Positions 47,190 to 55,901 of a stretch of DNA of 64,000 bases are shown piece by piece. The stretch comes from Pontibacillus litoralis JSM 072002 (GTDB lineage: Bacteria > Bacillota > Bacilli > Bacillales > BH030062). Every line of letters starts with the position of its first letter. Position 1 is the stretch's first letter. The notes below the pieces were generated by a model. It did not search any database. It was given only the letters and a program-made list of their open reading frames with translations, and was not told where the DNA came from. The stretch covers positions 1 to 64,000 of the forward strand of contig NZ_AVPG01000001.1 in NCBI RefSeq assembly GCF_000775615.1, given 5' to 3'. The position numbers were made by a program, and so were the translations under genes.

Positions 47190-47567
47190 TTATGGTTGCT
47201 TATTTTTACGTGTCGGTACAAATAAAAATAAAATTATGGTTTGTAACACTAGCATGATACTTAAGCCTAGTCGAACGTATATATAATCTAAATAATAGAT
47301 GGAAATGCCTACAGATATATATAGAAAAATAATGATTTTAATTTTACTACTCATTGGAACGGAACGTGTATCTATAAATTCTTGTACATATTTCTTATAT
47401 ATTTCCGTTGATAATAACCAAGCATGAAATTTATCTGAACTCCTGGAGAAACATACTAAAGACAACAAAATAAAAGGAGTAGTTGGTAAAAGTGGTAGGT
47501 AAACGCCAGTAAATCCTGCTGCTAATGAACCAAACCCTATCGTTAATAAAATTGTCTTTCTTACCAT
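47190..47567 (-). CDS. YbaN/DUF454 family inner membrane protein
   Basis: The 125-residue protein has the DUF454 start RKTILLTIGFGSLAAGFTGVYLPLLPTTPFILLSLVCFSRSSDKFHAWL, with the conserved G-x-LPLLPTTPF turn, and C-terminal helices (about 80-97 and 99-117). The family is found in many bacteria, sometimes near haem uptake genes, but no role is proven. The start is supported by TGAAGGGATGG. The gap that follows (47568-47905) has no intact gene. Confidence 0.85.
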   Translation of the reverse strand: MVRKTILLTIGFGSLAAGFTGVYLPLLPTTPFILLSLVCFSRSSDKFHAWLLSTEIYKKYVQEFIDTRSVPMSSKIKIIIFLYISVGISIYYLDYIYVRLGLSIMLVLQTIILFLFVPTRKNKQP

Positions 47568-47905
47568 CCCTTCACCTCCATACTTATTCTACAGTCCATT
47601 TAGAGACTACAAGGTACTTAGACCAACTTATAGTATATCAAAGAATACCTTCTTCATCTTGTAAAATGCTGATAAACTTTGTCTAAAATATGTCCTCCTA
47701 TAAAAGAACCAGCTATTTTTCTAGGTGCAATTAAAAAAGGAGCGTTCGCATTACGCTTACATTCTTCTCAATCTTCTATCCAAAATAAATCATGCAATAT
47801 GAAGAACCTGCCCCAACTCCAGCAGTATTATAATGGAACCGTTAATTGTGAATAAGGATCATGACAAAAATGACCTTAGCAAATCTTGCTAAGGCCATTT
47901 TTCAC
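47568..47905. other. Gap between the DUF454 gene and the bkd operon, with possible decayed coding sequence
   Basis: The minus strand between 47641 and 47850 shows protein-like fragments without an intact frame. One is FHYNTAGVGAGSSYCMIYFG followed by a stop; another is NAPFLIAPRKIAGSFIGGHI, continuing LDKVYQHFTR and a stop, with no start. The stretch may be a dead small gene. The bkd terminator is at 47867-47902. Confidence 0.3.
47867..47902 (-). terminator. Terminator of the bkd operon
   Basis: CCTTAGCAA pairs with TTGCTAAGG around a 3-nt loop, with flanking A/T tracts (AATGA and CATTTTT). Confidence 0.85.
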
Positions 47906-49177
47906 TTAATAGATTGAAGTATTGTCTTTCGTCATATTCTCTAATATTTCTTTTACTCGTGCTAGGAAATTACCTGCTACAAGTCCGTCTAATACACGAT
48001 GGTCAAGTGATAAACATAAGTTCACCATGTCACGAGCAGCAAACATACCATTCATGTAAACTGGTCGTTTTACAATCGATTCAATTTGTAAAATTGCTGA
48101 TTGTGGTGGGTTAATGACTCCCATTGACTGCACGGAGCCAAACGAACCAGTGTTATTCACTGTAAATGTGCCACCTTGCATATCATCGTTTGTTAATTTA
48201 CCGTTACGAGCTTTCGTAGCTAATTCCATAATGTCTTTTGCAATACCTTTAATTGATTTCTCATCTGCATCTTTAATGACAGGTACGAACAATTCGTCAT
48301 CTTTTGCAACAGCAATATTTAAGTTAATGGCTTTACGTTGAATAATTTTGTCGCCAGCCCATGTGCTATTTAGCTGCGGATATTCTTTTAATGCTTGCGC
48401 AACTGCTTTAACGAAGAAAGCGAAAAACGTTAAGCTGAAGCCCTCTTTTTGCTTAAAGTCATTTTTCATCGAATTACGGTATTCCACCATGTTTGTTACA
48501 TCAACCTCGACCATCATCCACGCATGAGGAATTTCCGTTTTGGATTTCACCATATTATTAGCAATCGCTTTACGAACACCAGTCACAGGAACTTCTATAT
48601 CACCAGCTTGAACTGTTGGTTGCGGACCTGGTGCAGATTTTGCTGCTGGTTTAACTTGTTGTTCGGCTTTAGCTGCTTGCTTAGGCTGTTCTTTCACTGG
48701 TTTCGGAACATGACCTGATACGATGACTTTCTCTATATCTTTACGAGTAATACGTCCACCACGACCTGATCCTTGTACTTGATTTAAGTCAATGTCATTC
48801 TCTTGTGCCATTCGCATAACAGCAGGAGAATAACGTTTTTTCATCGATTGATCGGCAGCTTCTTCTGGAGCTTCTGCTTCTGGAGCTGGTGCTTTTTCTT
48901 GTGCCTTGTCTTCATCTGCATTTGCTCCGCCAGATTGTTCGGTTTCAATATAGCAAATCAAGTTGCCTACTTCAACCGTCTCTCCTTCTTGAGCTACTAA
49001 CTCTACTATTTTACCAGTGAAAGAAGATGGGACTTCAGCATTTACTTTATCAGTCATTACTTCTGCGATTGGATCATACTTTTCTACCGTATCCCCCACA
49101 GATACTAACCACGAACTTATTGTTCCTTCTGTTACACTTTCCCCGAGCTGGGGCATGTTAATTTTCTCTTTAGCCAA
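47906..49177 (-). CDS. bkdB: Branched-chain alpha-keto acid dehydrogenase E2 (lipoamide acyltransferase)
   Basis: The 423-residue core enzyme has a single lipoyl domain (1-80, lipoyl Lys44 in EVMTDKVNAEVPSS). Next come a Glu/Ala/Pro linker, an E3/E1-binding domain (RYSPAVMRMAQENDIDL...GRITRKDIE), a second linker and the acyltransferase domain ending in LCLSLDHRVLDG. With BkdAA/AB and LpdV it turns 2-oxo-isovalerate, -isocaproate and -methylvalerate into acyl-CoAs, primers of branched fatty acids. It is last in the operon. AAGGAGTGAAA precedes the ATG. Confidence 0.96.
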   Translation of the reverse strand: MAKEKINMPQLGESVTEGTISSWLVSVGDTVEKYDPIAEVMTDKVNAEVPSSFTGKIVELVAQEGETVEVGNLICYIETEQSGGANADEDKAQEKAPAPEAEAPEEAADQSMKKRYSPAVMRMAQENDIDLNQVQGSGRGGRITRKDIEKVIVSGHVPKPVKEQPKQAAKAEQQVKPAAKSAPGPQPTVQAGDIEVPVTGVRKAIANNMVKSKTEIPHAWMMVEVDVTNMVEYRNSMKNDFKQKEGFSLTFFAFFVKAVAQALKEYPQLNSTWAGDKIIQRKAINLNIAVAKDDELFVPVIKDADEKSIKGIAKDIMELATKARNGKLTNDDMQGGTFTVNNTGSFGSVQSMGVINPPQSAILQIESIVKRPVYMNGMFAARDMVNLCLSLDHRVLDGLVAGNFLARVKEILENMTKDNTSIY

Positions 49178-49197
49178 GCCTTTTCACTCCTTCTATC

Positions 49198-50181
49198 TTA
49201 AAATTCTGCTAAGTCGCGCATTGCTTGTTCTACTTTATCCGGATTAACCATAAAGAATTTCTCCATCGTTGGTGCGTATGGCATAGACGGTACATCAGGT
49301 CCTGCAAGACGTTGAACAGGAGCATCTAGGTCAAATAAACAATTCTCTGCAATAATGGCAGACACTTCACTAATAATACTTCCTTCTAAATTATCTTCTG
49401 TAACTAGAAGTACTTTACCTGTTTTCTTAGCCGCTTCTATAATAGCTTCTTTATCTAACGGATAAACCGTACGTAAGTCAAGAATATGGGCGTCAATGCC
49501 GTCCTCCGCTAATTTCTCAGCTGCCTGCAAAGCAAAATTAACACACAAGCCGTACGTAATAACCGTAACGTCAGAACCTTCTCGCTTCACATCTGCTTTA
49601 CCAATCGGTAGTGTATAATCCTCTTCTGGAACTTCTCCTTTAATTAAACGATACGCACGTTTATGCTCAAAAAACAATACCGGATCTTCGTCACGTATTG
49701 CTGCCTTTAGTAGTCCTTTAGCATCATACGGGTTAGAAGGCATCACAATTTTCAAACCAGGTGAATTAGCAAATACTGATTCTACGGATTGTGAGTGATA
49801 CAACGCTCCGTGAACCCCACCACCATATGGAGCACGAATCGTAATCGGACAGCTCCAATCATTGTTCGAACGGTAACGAATTTTCGATGCTTCTGAGATA
49901 ATCTGATTGACAGCCGGCATGATAAAATCAGCAAACTGCATTTCTGCTACTGGACGTAAGCCATACATAGCTGTACCAATACCAACACCCGCAATCGCCG
50001 ATTCCGCTAATGGCGTATCGATTACGCGTTGTTCCCCAAAGGTTTCATACAGCCCCTCTGTCGCTCGGAATACACCACCACGCTTACCGACATCTTCCCC
50101 TAATACATAAACTTTCTCATCTCGTTCCATTTCTTCATGCAACGCTTTTGTAATGGCTTGAATGTAGGACATTACTGGCAT
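49198..50181 (-). CDS. bkdAB: Branched-chain alpha-keto acid dehydrogenase E1 beta subunit
   Basis: The 327-residue subunit pairs with BkdAA. It has [72 protein letters not shown] (the branched-chain type, compared with [19 protein letters not shown] in PdhB), and the C-terminal ITYGLCVNFAL...LRTVYPLD. It lies 15 bp after bkdAA in the operon. GGAGGGGGC precedes the ATG. Confidence 0.96.
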   Translation of the reverse strand: MPVMSYIQAITKALHEEMERDEKVYVLGEDVGKRGGVFRATEGLYETFGEQRVIDTPLAESAIAGVGIGTAMYGLRPVAEMQFADFIMPAVNQIISEASKIRYRSNNDWSCPITIRAPYGGGVHGALYHSQSVESVFANSPGLKIVMPSNPYDAKGLLKAAIRDEDPVLFFEHKRAYRLIKGEVPEEDYTLPIGKADVKREGSDVTVITYGLCVNFALQAAEKLAEDGIDAHILDLRTVYPLDKEAIIEAAKKTGKVLLVTEDNLEGSIISEVSAIIAENCLFDLDAPVQRLAGPDVPSMPYAPTMEKFFMVNPDKVEQAMRDLAEF

Positions 50182-50196
50182 AATATCGCCCCCTCC

Positions 50197-51195
50197 TTAC
50201 TCTTTTTCAGCATATACGTATTTCATGGCACTTTCAGGATCCGCATATGCTGCATTTTCTGCATAGTCTGTTGCTTCGTTTACGATTTGCTTTAATTCTT
50301 CTTCTAGTTGCTGTTCTTTTTCCTCTGTAAGGATACCAGCTTCTTGTAAATAGGCTTTGAATGTAATAATAGAGTCTTTCTTTTTTGCTTCTTCTACTTC
50401 TTCTTTCTCACGATACGTACGATCATCATCATCACTCGAATGAGCCGTTAGTCGGTAAGAAACGGCTTCAATTAAAGTCGGGCCATCTCCTTGACGGGCA
50501 CGATCAGCTGCTTCTTTAACAACTTCATATACAGCAAGCGGATCATTACCATCCACCGTATATCCAGGCATGCCGTAACCTTGAGCACGATCAGATACCT
50601 TTTCACATGCAAGTTGCTTTTCTACCGGAACAGAAATCGCATATTTATTATTCTCAACCATTGTTATAACCGGTAGTTGATGAACCCCAGCGAAATTTAA
50701 CGCTTCATGAAAATCACCTTGGTTAGAGGAACCTTCTCCTAACGTTACAAACGAAATGAAATCCTCTTTTTGCATTTTAGCGGCTAAAGCAAAGCCAACT
50801 GCGTGCGGTACTTGTGTTGTTACAGGTGATGAACCAGTGATGATCTGGTTTTTCTTCTGCCCGAAGTGTCCTGGCATTTGACGACCACCAGAGTTCGGGT
50901 CTTCTGCTTTAGCAAAACCTGAAAGCATTAACTCTTTTGCAGTCATCCCGAATGCTAGAACAACTCCCATATCACGATAATATGGAGCTACATAATCTTT
51001 TTCACGATTTAACGCGTACGCTGCTCCTACTTGCGCTGCTTCTTGTCCTTGACAGGAGATAACAAACGGAATTTTACCTGAGCGATTTAATAACCACATA
51101 CGCTCGTCAATCTTTCTAGCGAGTAACATCGTTCGATACATATCTAATACTTGATCATCTGAAAGGCCTAATTGTTGATGGCGAGTGTTTGCCAC
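50197..51195 (-). CDS. bkdAA: Branched-chain alpha-keto acid dehydrogenase E1 alpha subunit
   Basis: The 332-residue ThDP-dependent subunit decarboxylates branched 2-oxo acids. The cofactor motif is GEGSSNQGDFHEALNFAG with the closing Asn in [15 protein letters not shown], and SYRLTAHSSDDDDRTYR is the regulatory phosphorylation-loop equivalent. GQEAAQVGAAYAL and GRQMPGHF are also typical. AAGGAGGGG precedes the ATG, and the gap from lpdV is 16 bp. Confidence 0.96.
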   Translation of the reverse strand: MANTRHQQLGLSDDQVLDMYRTMLLARKIDERMWLLNRSGKIPFVISCQGQEAAQVGAAYALNREKDYVAPYYRDMGVVLAFGMTAKELMLSGFAKAEDPNSGGRQMPGHFGQKKNQIITGSSPVTTQVPHAVGFALAAKMQKEDFISFVTLGEGSSNQGDFHEALNFAGVHQLPVITMVENNKYAISVPVEKQLACEKVSDRAQGYGMPGYTVDGNDPLAVYEVVKEAADRARQGDGPTLIEAVSYRLTAHSSDDDDRTYREKEEVEEAKKKDSIITFKAYLQEAGILTEEKEQQLEEELKQIVNEATDYAENAAYADPESAMKYVYAEKE

Positions 51196-51211
51196 AAAAA
51201 CCCCTCCTTAT

Positions 51212-52633
51212 TTATCCATGAATTTGTTTTCCATCTACTGCTAGTGCTGCTTCTCCCATTACTTCTGAAAGCGTTGGGTGTGGGTGTATGCTATGTGCGA
51301 TTTCCCACGGTGTTGCATCTAATACCTTGGCAAGTCCTGCTTCGGAAATCATATCTGTAACGTGAGGCCCAATCATATGCACACCTAATAAATCGTCTGT
51401 TTGTTTATCGGCAATTATTTTAACGAAGCCATCTGTTTCACCGAATACAAGTGCTTTTCCGATTGCTCTAAAGGAGAATTTTCCTACTTTCACTTCAAAG
51501 CCTTTCTCTTTTGCTTGTTCTTCTGTTAACCCGACGCTAGCGATTTCAGGGTTAGAATATATACAAGACGGTACTTGTTCCATATTCATCGGCATTGGTT
51601 GTTGGTCTGCCATATGCTCAACAGCGATAATTCCTTCATGGGAAGCTACGTGAGCAAGTTGCATACCACCAATTACATCGCCAATGGCATAAATATGTGA
51701 TTCTTTCGTTTGATAAAATTCATTCGTTTTAATCGCACCATTTTCGAGTTGTATGTCGGTATTATCAAGTCCGATATTATTCACATTCGGCGTTCGTCCA
51801 ACGGAAACGAGCATACGGTCTGCTTGATACGTTTGCACATCTCCTTTTATTTCTGCTTGTACTTCAATACCATTTTCTTTCTTCAACGTATCTCCCATTA
51901 CTTTCGCACTTGTGACAAGCTTGACCCCTTTTTTCTTTAACAAACGGGTCATTTCTTTAGCAATTTCATGGTCTTCTGTAGGAAGAATACGATTTGAATA
52001 TTCCATTACTGTTACTTCAACGCCGAAATCAGATAACATAGATGCCCACTCAATACCGATGACACCACCTCCGACAATTAAGATGGAAGCAGGTAAGTTC
52101 TCCATTGAAAGTGCTTCATCAGAAGTCATCACATATTGTCCATCAACTTCTAGACCTGGTAGCGTTCTCGGGCTTGAACCAGTTGCAACAAGAACATTCT
52201 TTGGTATCAACATCATATTCTCATCACCATTATTCATCTCAACAGAAATTGTCCCTGCAGTTGGTGAGAAAATACTAGGCCCTAAAATGCGACCAAATCC
52301 TTCATAAATGTCGATCTTGCCTTTTTTCATCAACCCTTCGACGCCTTTATGCAAAGTATCAACGATGGATTGTTTACGTTCTTGTACTTTAAAGAAATTT
52401 AAAGTAGGTTCAGACGTTTCTATACCGAACGTATGTGCTTCTTTCGTTTGACGGTACACTTCTGCACTTCGTAGTAATGCTTTAGATGGAATGCACCCTC
52501 TATGTAAACAAGTGCCTCCTAATTTACCACTTTCTACAATGGCTGTTTTTAAACCGAGTTGTGATGCTCGTACAGCAGCTACATATCCTCCAGTGCCGCC
52601 TCCAAGTACTACTAAATCATATTCTTCTGCCAA
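51212..52633 (-). CDS. lpdV: Dihydrolipoyl dehydrogenase of the branched-chain complex
   Basis: The 473-residue FAD enzyme has VVLGGGTGGYVAAVRASQ at the N-terminus, the redox pair in GGTCLHRGC, NAD site GGGVIGIEWA, YAIGDVIGGMQLAHVASHEG, and HPHPTLSE with the catalytic His-Glu. The start is the TTG at 52633 (AAAGGAG six bases upstream, product MAEEYDLVVLGGG); an in-frame ATG at 52651 would hold the site itself. It is a paralogue of pdhD (14-15.3 kb), and its context assigns it to the bkd complex. Confidence 0.95.
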   Translation of the reverse strand: MAEEYDLVVLGGGTGGYVAAVRASQLGLKTAIVESGKLGGTCLHRGCIPSKALLRSAEVYRQTKEAHTFGIETSEPTLNFFKVQERKQSIVDTLHKGVEGLMKKGKIDIYEGFGRILGPSIFSPTAGTISVEMNNGDENMMLIPKNVLVATGSSPRTLPGLEVDGQYVMTSDEALSMENLPASILIVGGGVIGIEWASMLSDFGVEVTVMEYSNRILPTEDHEIAKEMTRLLKKKGVKLVTSAKVMGDTLKKENGIEVQAEIKGDVQTYQADRMLVSVGRTPNVNNIGLDNTDIQLENGAIKTNEFYQTKESHIYAIGDVIGGMQLAHVASHEGIIAVEHMADQQPMPMNMEQVPSCIYSNPEIASVGLTEEQAKEKGFEVKVGKFSFRAIGKALVFGETDGFVKIIADKQTDDLLGVHMIGPHVTDMISEAGLAKVLDATPWEIAHSIHPHPTLSEVMGEAALAVDGKQIHG

Positions 52634-52647
52634 TTTTCTCTCTCCTT

Positions 52648-53739
52648 TCAAACAACTGGGTTCGGATACGACTTTGGTTCTTCCTCATTTCGTAACACTC
52701 GCAAAGCACCTTCATTTAAAGCTTGTAGTTCGTCCTCCCCAGGAAAAACAAGACAATCAGCAATCCAATGTACACGCTCTTTTATCATAGCAACAAATTC
52801 TTTACCATAAGCTAGTCCACCCGTTAAAGCAATCGCATCTACTTTACCATGAAGCACCGCACTCATAGAGCCTATTTCTTTAGCTATTTGGTAGGCCATC
52901 GCTTCGTACACTTGGCGAGCTTCATCATCTCCAGCTTCTATTCTTTTCTCTACCTCAATCGCATCGTTCGTTTCTAGGTAAGCCATGATTCCTCCATGAC
53001 CAACTAATTTCTTCATGATTTCTTCGCGATAATACTCCCCTGAGAAGCATAACGATACTAAGTCACCTGCTGGAACCGTTCCTGCACGTTCTGGTGAAAA
53101 TGGACCATCGCCATGAAGCCCGTTGTTCACATCGACTACTTTGCCGCCATGATGGGCACCAATTGTAATACCGCCACCCATGTGCGTAATGATCATATTC
53201 ATTTCTTCATATTTGCGTCTATAGTGATCAGCCACTTTACGCCCAACAGCTTTCTGATTCAATGCATGAAAGATACTTTTTCTTGGGATTTCTGGCACAC
53301 CAGAATAACGAGCAACACTTTCTAGTTCATCCACCACTACAGGGTCAACGATAAATGCTGGTATGTTTAAGGATTTAGCAATTTCATTCGCAATCATCCC
53401 ACCTAAGTTTGAAGCATGCTCCCCGTTATAGCCTTTCCTCAAGTCTTCTAGCATCACTTCATTCACTGTATAAGTGCCTCCCTTAATAGGGCGCAACAAG
53501 CCACCTCGAGCACAAACAGCATCGAATTTTGAAAGATTAATCCCCTCATAATCGAGCGCATCAACTATCATTTTTTTCCTAAATGTGAATTGATTGACGA
53601 CATTAGGATAAACGGCTAAGTCCTCTCCTTGATGACGTATGGTTTGTTCAAACACACACTGTTCATTCTTAAAGACGCCAATTTTCGTCGATGTGGAGCC
53701 TGGATTAATAACAAGTGTTCGAAAAATTTGTTCTTGCAA
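52648..53739 (-). CDS. buk: Butyrate kinase
   Basis: The 363-residue acetokinase-family enzyme converts butyryl- and branched-chain acyl-phosphates to the acids with ATP formation, and in reverse activates scavenged short-chain acids. It shows [14 protein letters not shown] near the start, [37 protein letters not shown] and [12 protein letters not shown] at 53739 is taken as the start (GGAGGGTGA eight bases ahead); an ATG at 53754 includes that site, so is unlikely. The length equals B. subtilis Buk. It works with ptb in the same operon. Confidence 0.93.
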   Translation of the reverse strand: MQEQIFRTLVINPGSTSTKIGVFKNEQCVFEQTIRHQGEDLAVYPNVVNQFTFRKKMIVDALDYEGINLSKFDAVCARGGLLRPIKGGTYTVNEVMLEDLRKGYNGEHASNLGGMIANEIAKSLNIPAFIVDPVVVDELESVARYSGVPEIPRKSIFHALNQKAVGRKVADHYRRKYEEMNMIITHMGGGITIGAHHGGKVVDVNNGLHGDGPFSPERAGTVPAGDLVSLCFSGEYYREEIMKKLVGHGGIMAYLETNDAIEVEKRIEAGDDEARQVYEAMAYQIAKEIGSMSAVLHGKVDAIALTGGLAYGKEFVAMIKERVHWIADCLVFPGEDELQALNEGALRVLRNEEEPKSYPNPVV

Positions 53740-53767
53740 CACTTCACCCTCCATTTCTTGCTTTATT

Positions 53768-54862
53768 TTAGCGTCGGCTTAATATATGATGTTCATTTTG
53801 TAAAAACGTGCTTTTCGTTTGTAAACGCTGCTCTATTCTCTCTTCCGCCATGCGATCTGCTGCCACATAAGATGGAATATTATCACGATGAGATATTTCA
53901 AATACGCGTGCTACCGTATCATACACACCTTCTACTCGTTTCATTGCACGTTCTTCATTGTAACCGTTCAGCTCATCTGCTACGTTAATAACGCCACCAG
54001 CATTAATAACATAATCTGGCGCATAGACGATACCCATTTCATGAATTTGATCGCCGTGACGATTTTCTTTCAATTGGTTGTTTGCAGAGCCAGCGATTAC
54101 TTTCGCTTTCAATTGAGGAATTGTTTCATCATTAATCGTTGCACCTAAAGCACAAGGAGCATAAATGTCACAATCTACACTGTATATGTCATCTGGTTCA
54201 ACAGCTTTCGCACCAAACTCTTCTACTACACGATTTACCGCTTCTTTGTTTATGTCCGTAACGATGAGTTGAGCTCCTTCTTCATGCAAGTATTTACATA
54301 GACTATAAGCCACATTTCCCACGCCTTGTACTGCGATAACTTTCCCTTCTAAAGAATCAGATCCATAAGCTTCCATTGCAGCAGCTTTCATTCCACGATA
54401 AACACCATAGGCCGTAACTGGAGACGGATTTCCTGATGAGCCGAATGCTGGCGAAATACCTGTGACGAAATCTGTCTCTTCATGAATCGTATCCATATCT
54501 TGTACCGTTGTACCTACATCTTCAGCTGTAATGTAACGGCCGTTTAACCCTTGAATATAGCGACCGAAAGCACGGAACATTTCTTCATTTTTGTCTTTTT
54601 TCGGATCACCGATAATAACTGTTTTGCCACCGCCTAAATTTAATCCGGCTGCAGCGTTTTTATATGTCATACCTTTTGCTAGGCGCAATGCATCTTCAAG
54701 TGCTTCTTCTTCCGAATCATACGTCCACATACGCGTTCCACCAAGAGCTGGACCTAGAGTCGTATCATGAATAGCAATAATTGCTTTCAAACCAGATTTC
54801 TCATCTTGACAAAAAACAACTTGTTCAAAATCGTATTCCTTCATATACTTAAATAATTCCAT
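53768..54862 (-). CDS. bcd: Leucine (branched-chain amino acid) dehydrogenase
   Basis: The 364-residue NAD+-dependent enzyme deaminates Leu, Ile and Val to 2-oxo acids, feeding the bkd complex. Marks are the catalytic-lysine segment [33 protein letters not shown], the dinucleotide fold [15 protein letters not shown] and [14 protein letters not shown]. The start at 54862 is chosen because GGGAGG is eight bases before it, but only two before the ATG at 54868. It is placed between ptb and buk as in B. subtilis. Confidence 0.95.
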   Translation of the reverse strand: MELFKYMKEYDFEQVVFCQDEKSGLKAIIAIHDTTLGPALGGTRMWTYDSEEEALEDALRLAKGMTYKNAAAGLNLGGGKTVIIGDPKKDKNEEMFRAFGRYIQGLNGRYITAEDVGTTVQDMDTIHEETDFVTGISPAFGSSGNPSPVTAYGVYRGMKAAAMEAYGSDSLEGKVIAVQGVGNVAYSLCKYLHEEGAQLIVTDINKEAVNRVVEEFGAKAVEPDDIYSVDCDIYAPCALGATINDETIPQLKAKVIAGSANNQLKENRHGDQIHEMGIVYAPDYVINAGGVINVADELNGYNEERAMKRVEGVYDTVARVFEISHRDNIPSYVAADRMAEERIEQRLQTKSTFLQNEHHILSRR

Positions 54863-54876
54863 TTCCATTTCCTCCC

Positions 54877-55782
54877 TTAATATCTTTCTGATGTTAATAA
54901 TGCTAAAGCTAATGAATATAGTTTACTCTCCGCTGAATCAGCTCGAGAGGTTAACACAATTGGAGCATTTGCACCGCTAATAATACCTGCTACCTTTGCA
55001 TTAGCGCAATAAACAAATGATTTATATAAAGCGTTAGCTACCTCAATTGTAGGAGCTAAAAGAATATCCGCTTTACCAGCAACATTGGATTCAATGCCTT
55101 TTTGCGTTGCTGCAACTTGAGAATATGCATTATCGAAAGCTAAAGGGCCATCTACTTCACACCCTTTAATTTGTCCTCTTCTTTGCATTTGCGTCAATGC
55201 TGCTGCATCTAAAGTTGCTTGCATGGCAGGATTCACTACTTCTACTGCCGCAATTGGAGCAACCTTAGGCTCTTCAATCCCAATCGCTTTTGCAACACGG
55301 ACCGAATTATTGAGTATTTGCACCTTTTCTTCTAATGTTGGTGCAATGTTCATTCCAGAATCAGTTAACATCATCAGTTCTTCCCGGTCTGGAATTTCAA
55401 AAACAGCAACGTGAGATAACACATTTTTAGAACGAATACCGTATTCTTTATGTAAAACAGCCTTTAATACGGTTTTCGTATCAATATTCCCTTTCATCAC
55501 TACATCCGCTTCTCCGTTTGCTACCAATTTAACGGCTACAGATGCGGTTTCTTTCTCATCTGGCACATGGTGGATATTTAATTCTTTACGATTAAGCTGA
55601 AAAGATAGTTTAGCCGCAATTTGTTCGATTTTTTCTTGATTTCCAACTAAGCGAAATTCGGCCAGCTCATGTTCAAGTGCGTGTTGTACAGCTTCCAATA
55701 CACCTTCATCCGCAGCTTGAGCTATGGCCACTTTTCTTTTTTGTTGTTTATTTACTCGATTTAATAATGCTTCTAAATTCAT
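54877..55782 (-). CDS. ptb: Phosphate butyryltransferase
   Basis: The 301-residue phosphotransacetylase-family enzyme interconverts butyryl- or branched acyl-CoA and acyl-phosphate. The family marks include [49 protein letters not shown] and [17 protein letters not shown]. The ATG at 55782 is used: AGAAAGGAG lies six bases ahead. The upstream ATG at 55806 coincides with the expected transcript start of the sigma-54 promoter, so it cannot be used from that promoter. It is the first gene of the bkd operon. Confidence 0.94.
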   Translation of the reverse strand: MNLEALLNRVNKQQKRKVAIAQAADEGVLEAVQHALEHELAEFRLVGNQEKIEQIAAKLSFQLNRKELNIHHVPDEKETASVAVKLVANGEADVVMKGNIDTKTVLKAVLHKEYGIRSKNVLSHVAVFEIPDREELMMLTDSGMNIAPTLEEKVQILNNSVRVAKAIGIEEPKVAPIAAVEVVNPAMQATLDAAALTQMQRRGQIKGCEVDGPLAFDNAYSQVAATQKGIESNVAGKADILLAPTIEVANALYKSFVYCANAKVAGIISGANAPIVLTSRADSAESKLYSLALALLTSERY

Positions 55783-55815
55783 TTCATTCTCCTTTCTAGC
55801 CTTCACCCTCTATAT

Positions 55816-55833
55816 ATGCAAAAACCATGCCAA
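55816..55833 (-). promoter_or_regulatory. Sigma-54 (SigL) promoter of the ptb-bkdB operon
   Basis: TTGGCATGGTTTTTGCAT on the minus strand has GG at -24 and GC at -12 with correct spacing (TGGCAY-N5-TTGCW). Transcription should start near 55806. Confidence 0.9.
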
Positions 55834-55846
55834 CTTAATTATTCCA

Positions 55847-55859
55847 TGAAAGCGCTTCA
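55847..55859. promoter_or_regulatory. cre-like palindrome upstream of the bkd promoter
   Basis: TGAAAGCGCTTCA resembles a CcpA catabolite-responsive element (TGWAANCGNTNWCA) with one base missing. It may equally be part of the BkdR binding site. Confidence 0.35.
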
Positions 55860-55901
55860 AACCAACGATTCAAACCTTGCAAGGGATTGCATATATGAAT
55901 A

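Noticed and set aside
47641-47760. Intact bacteriocin-like small gene
   Set aside because: The Gly-rich and basic segments are in different frames, each lacks a start with a ribosome binding site, and a stop lies between them.
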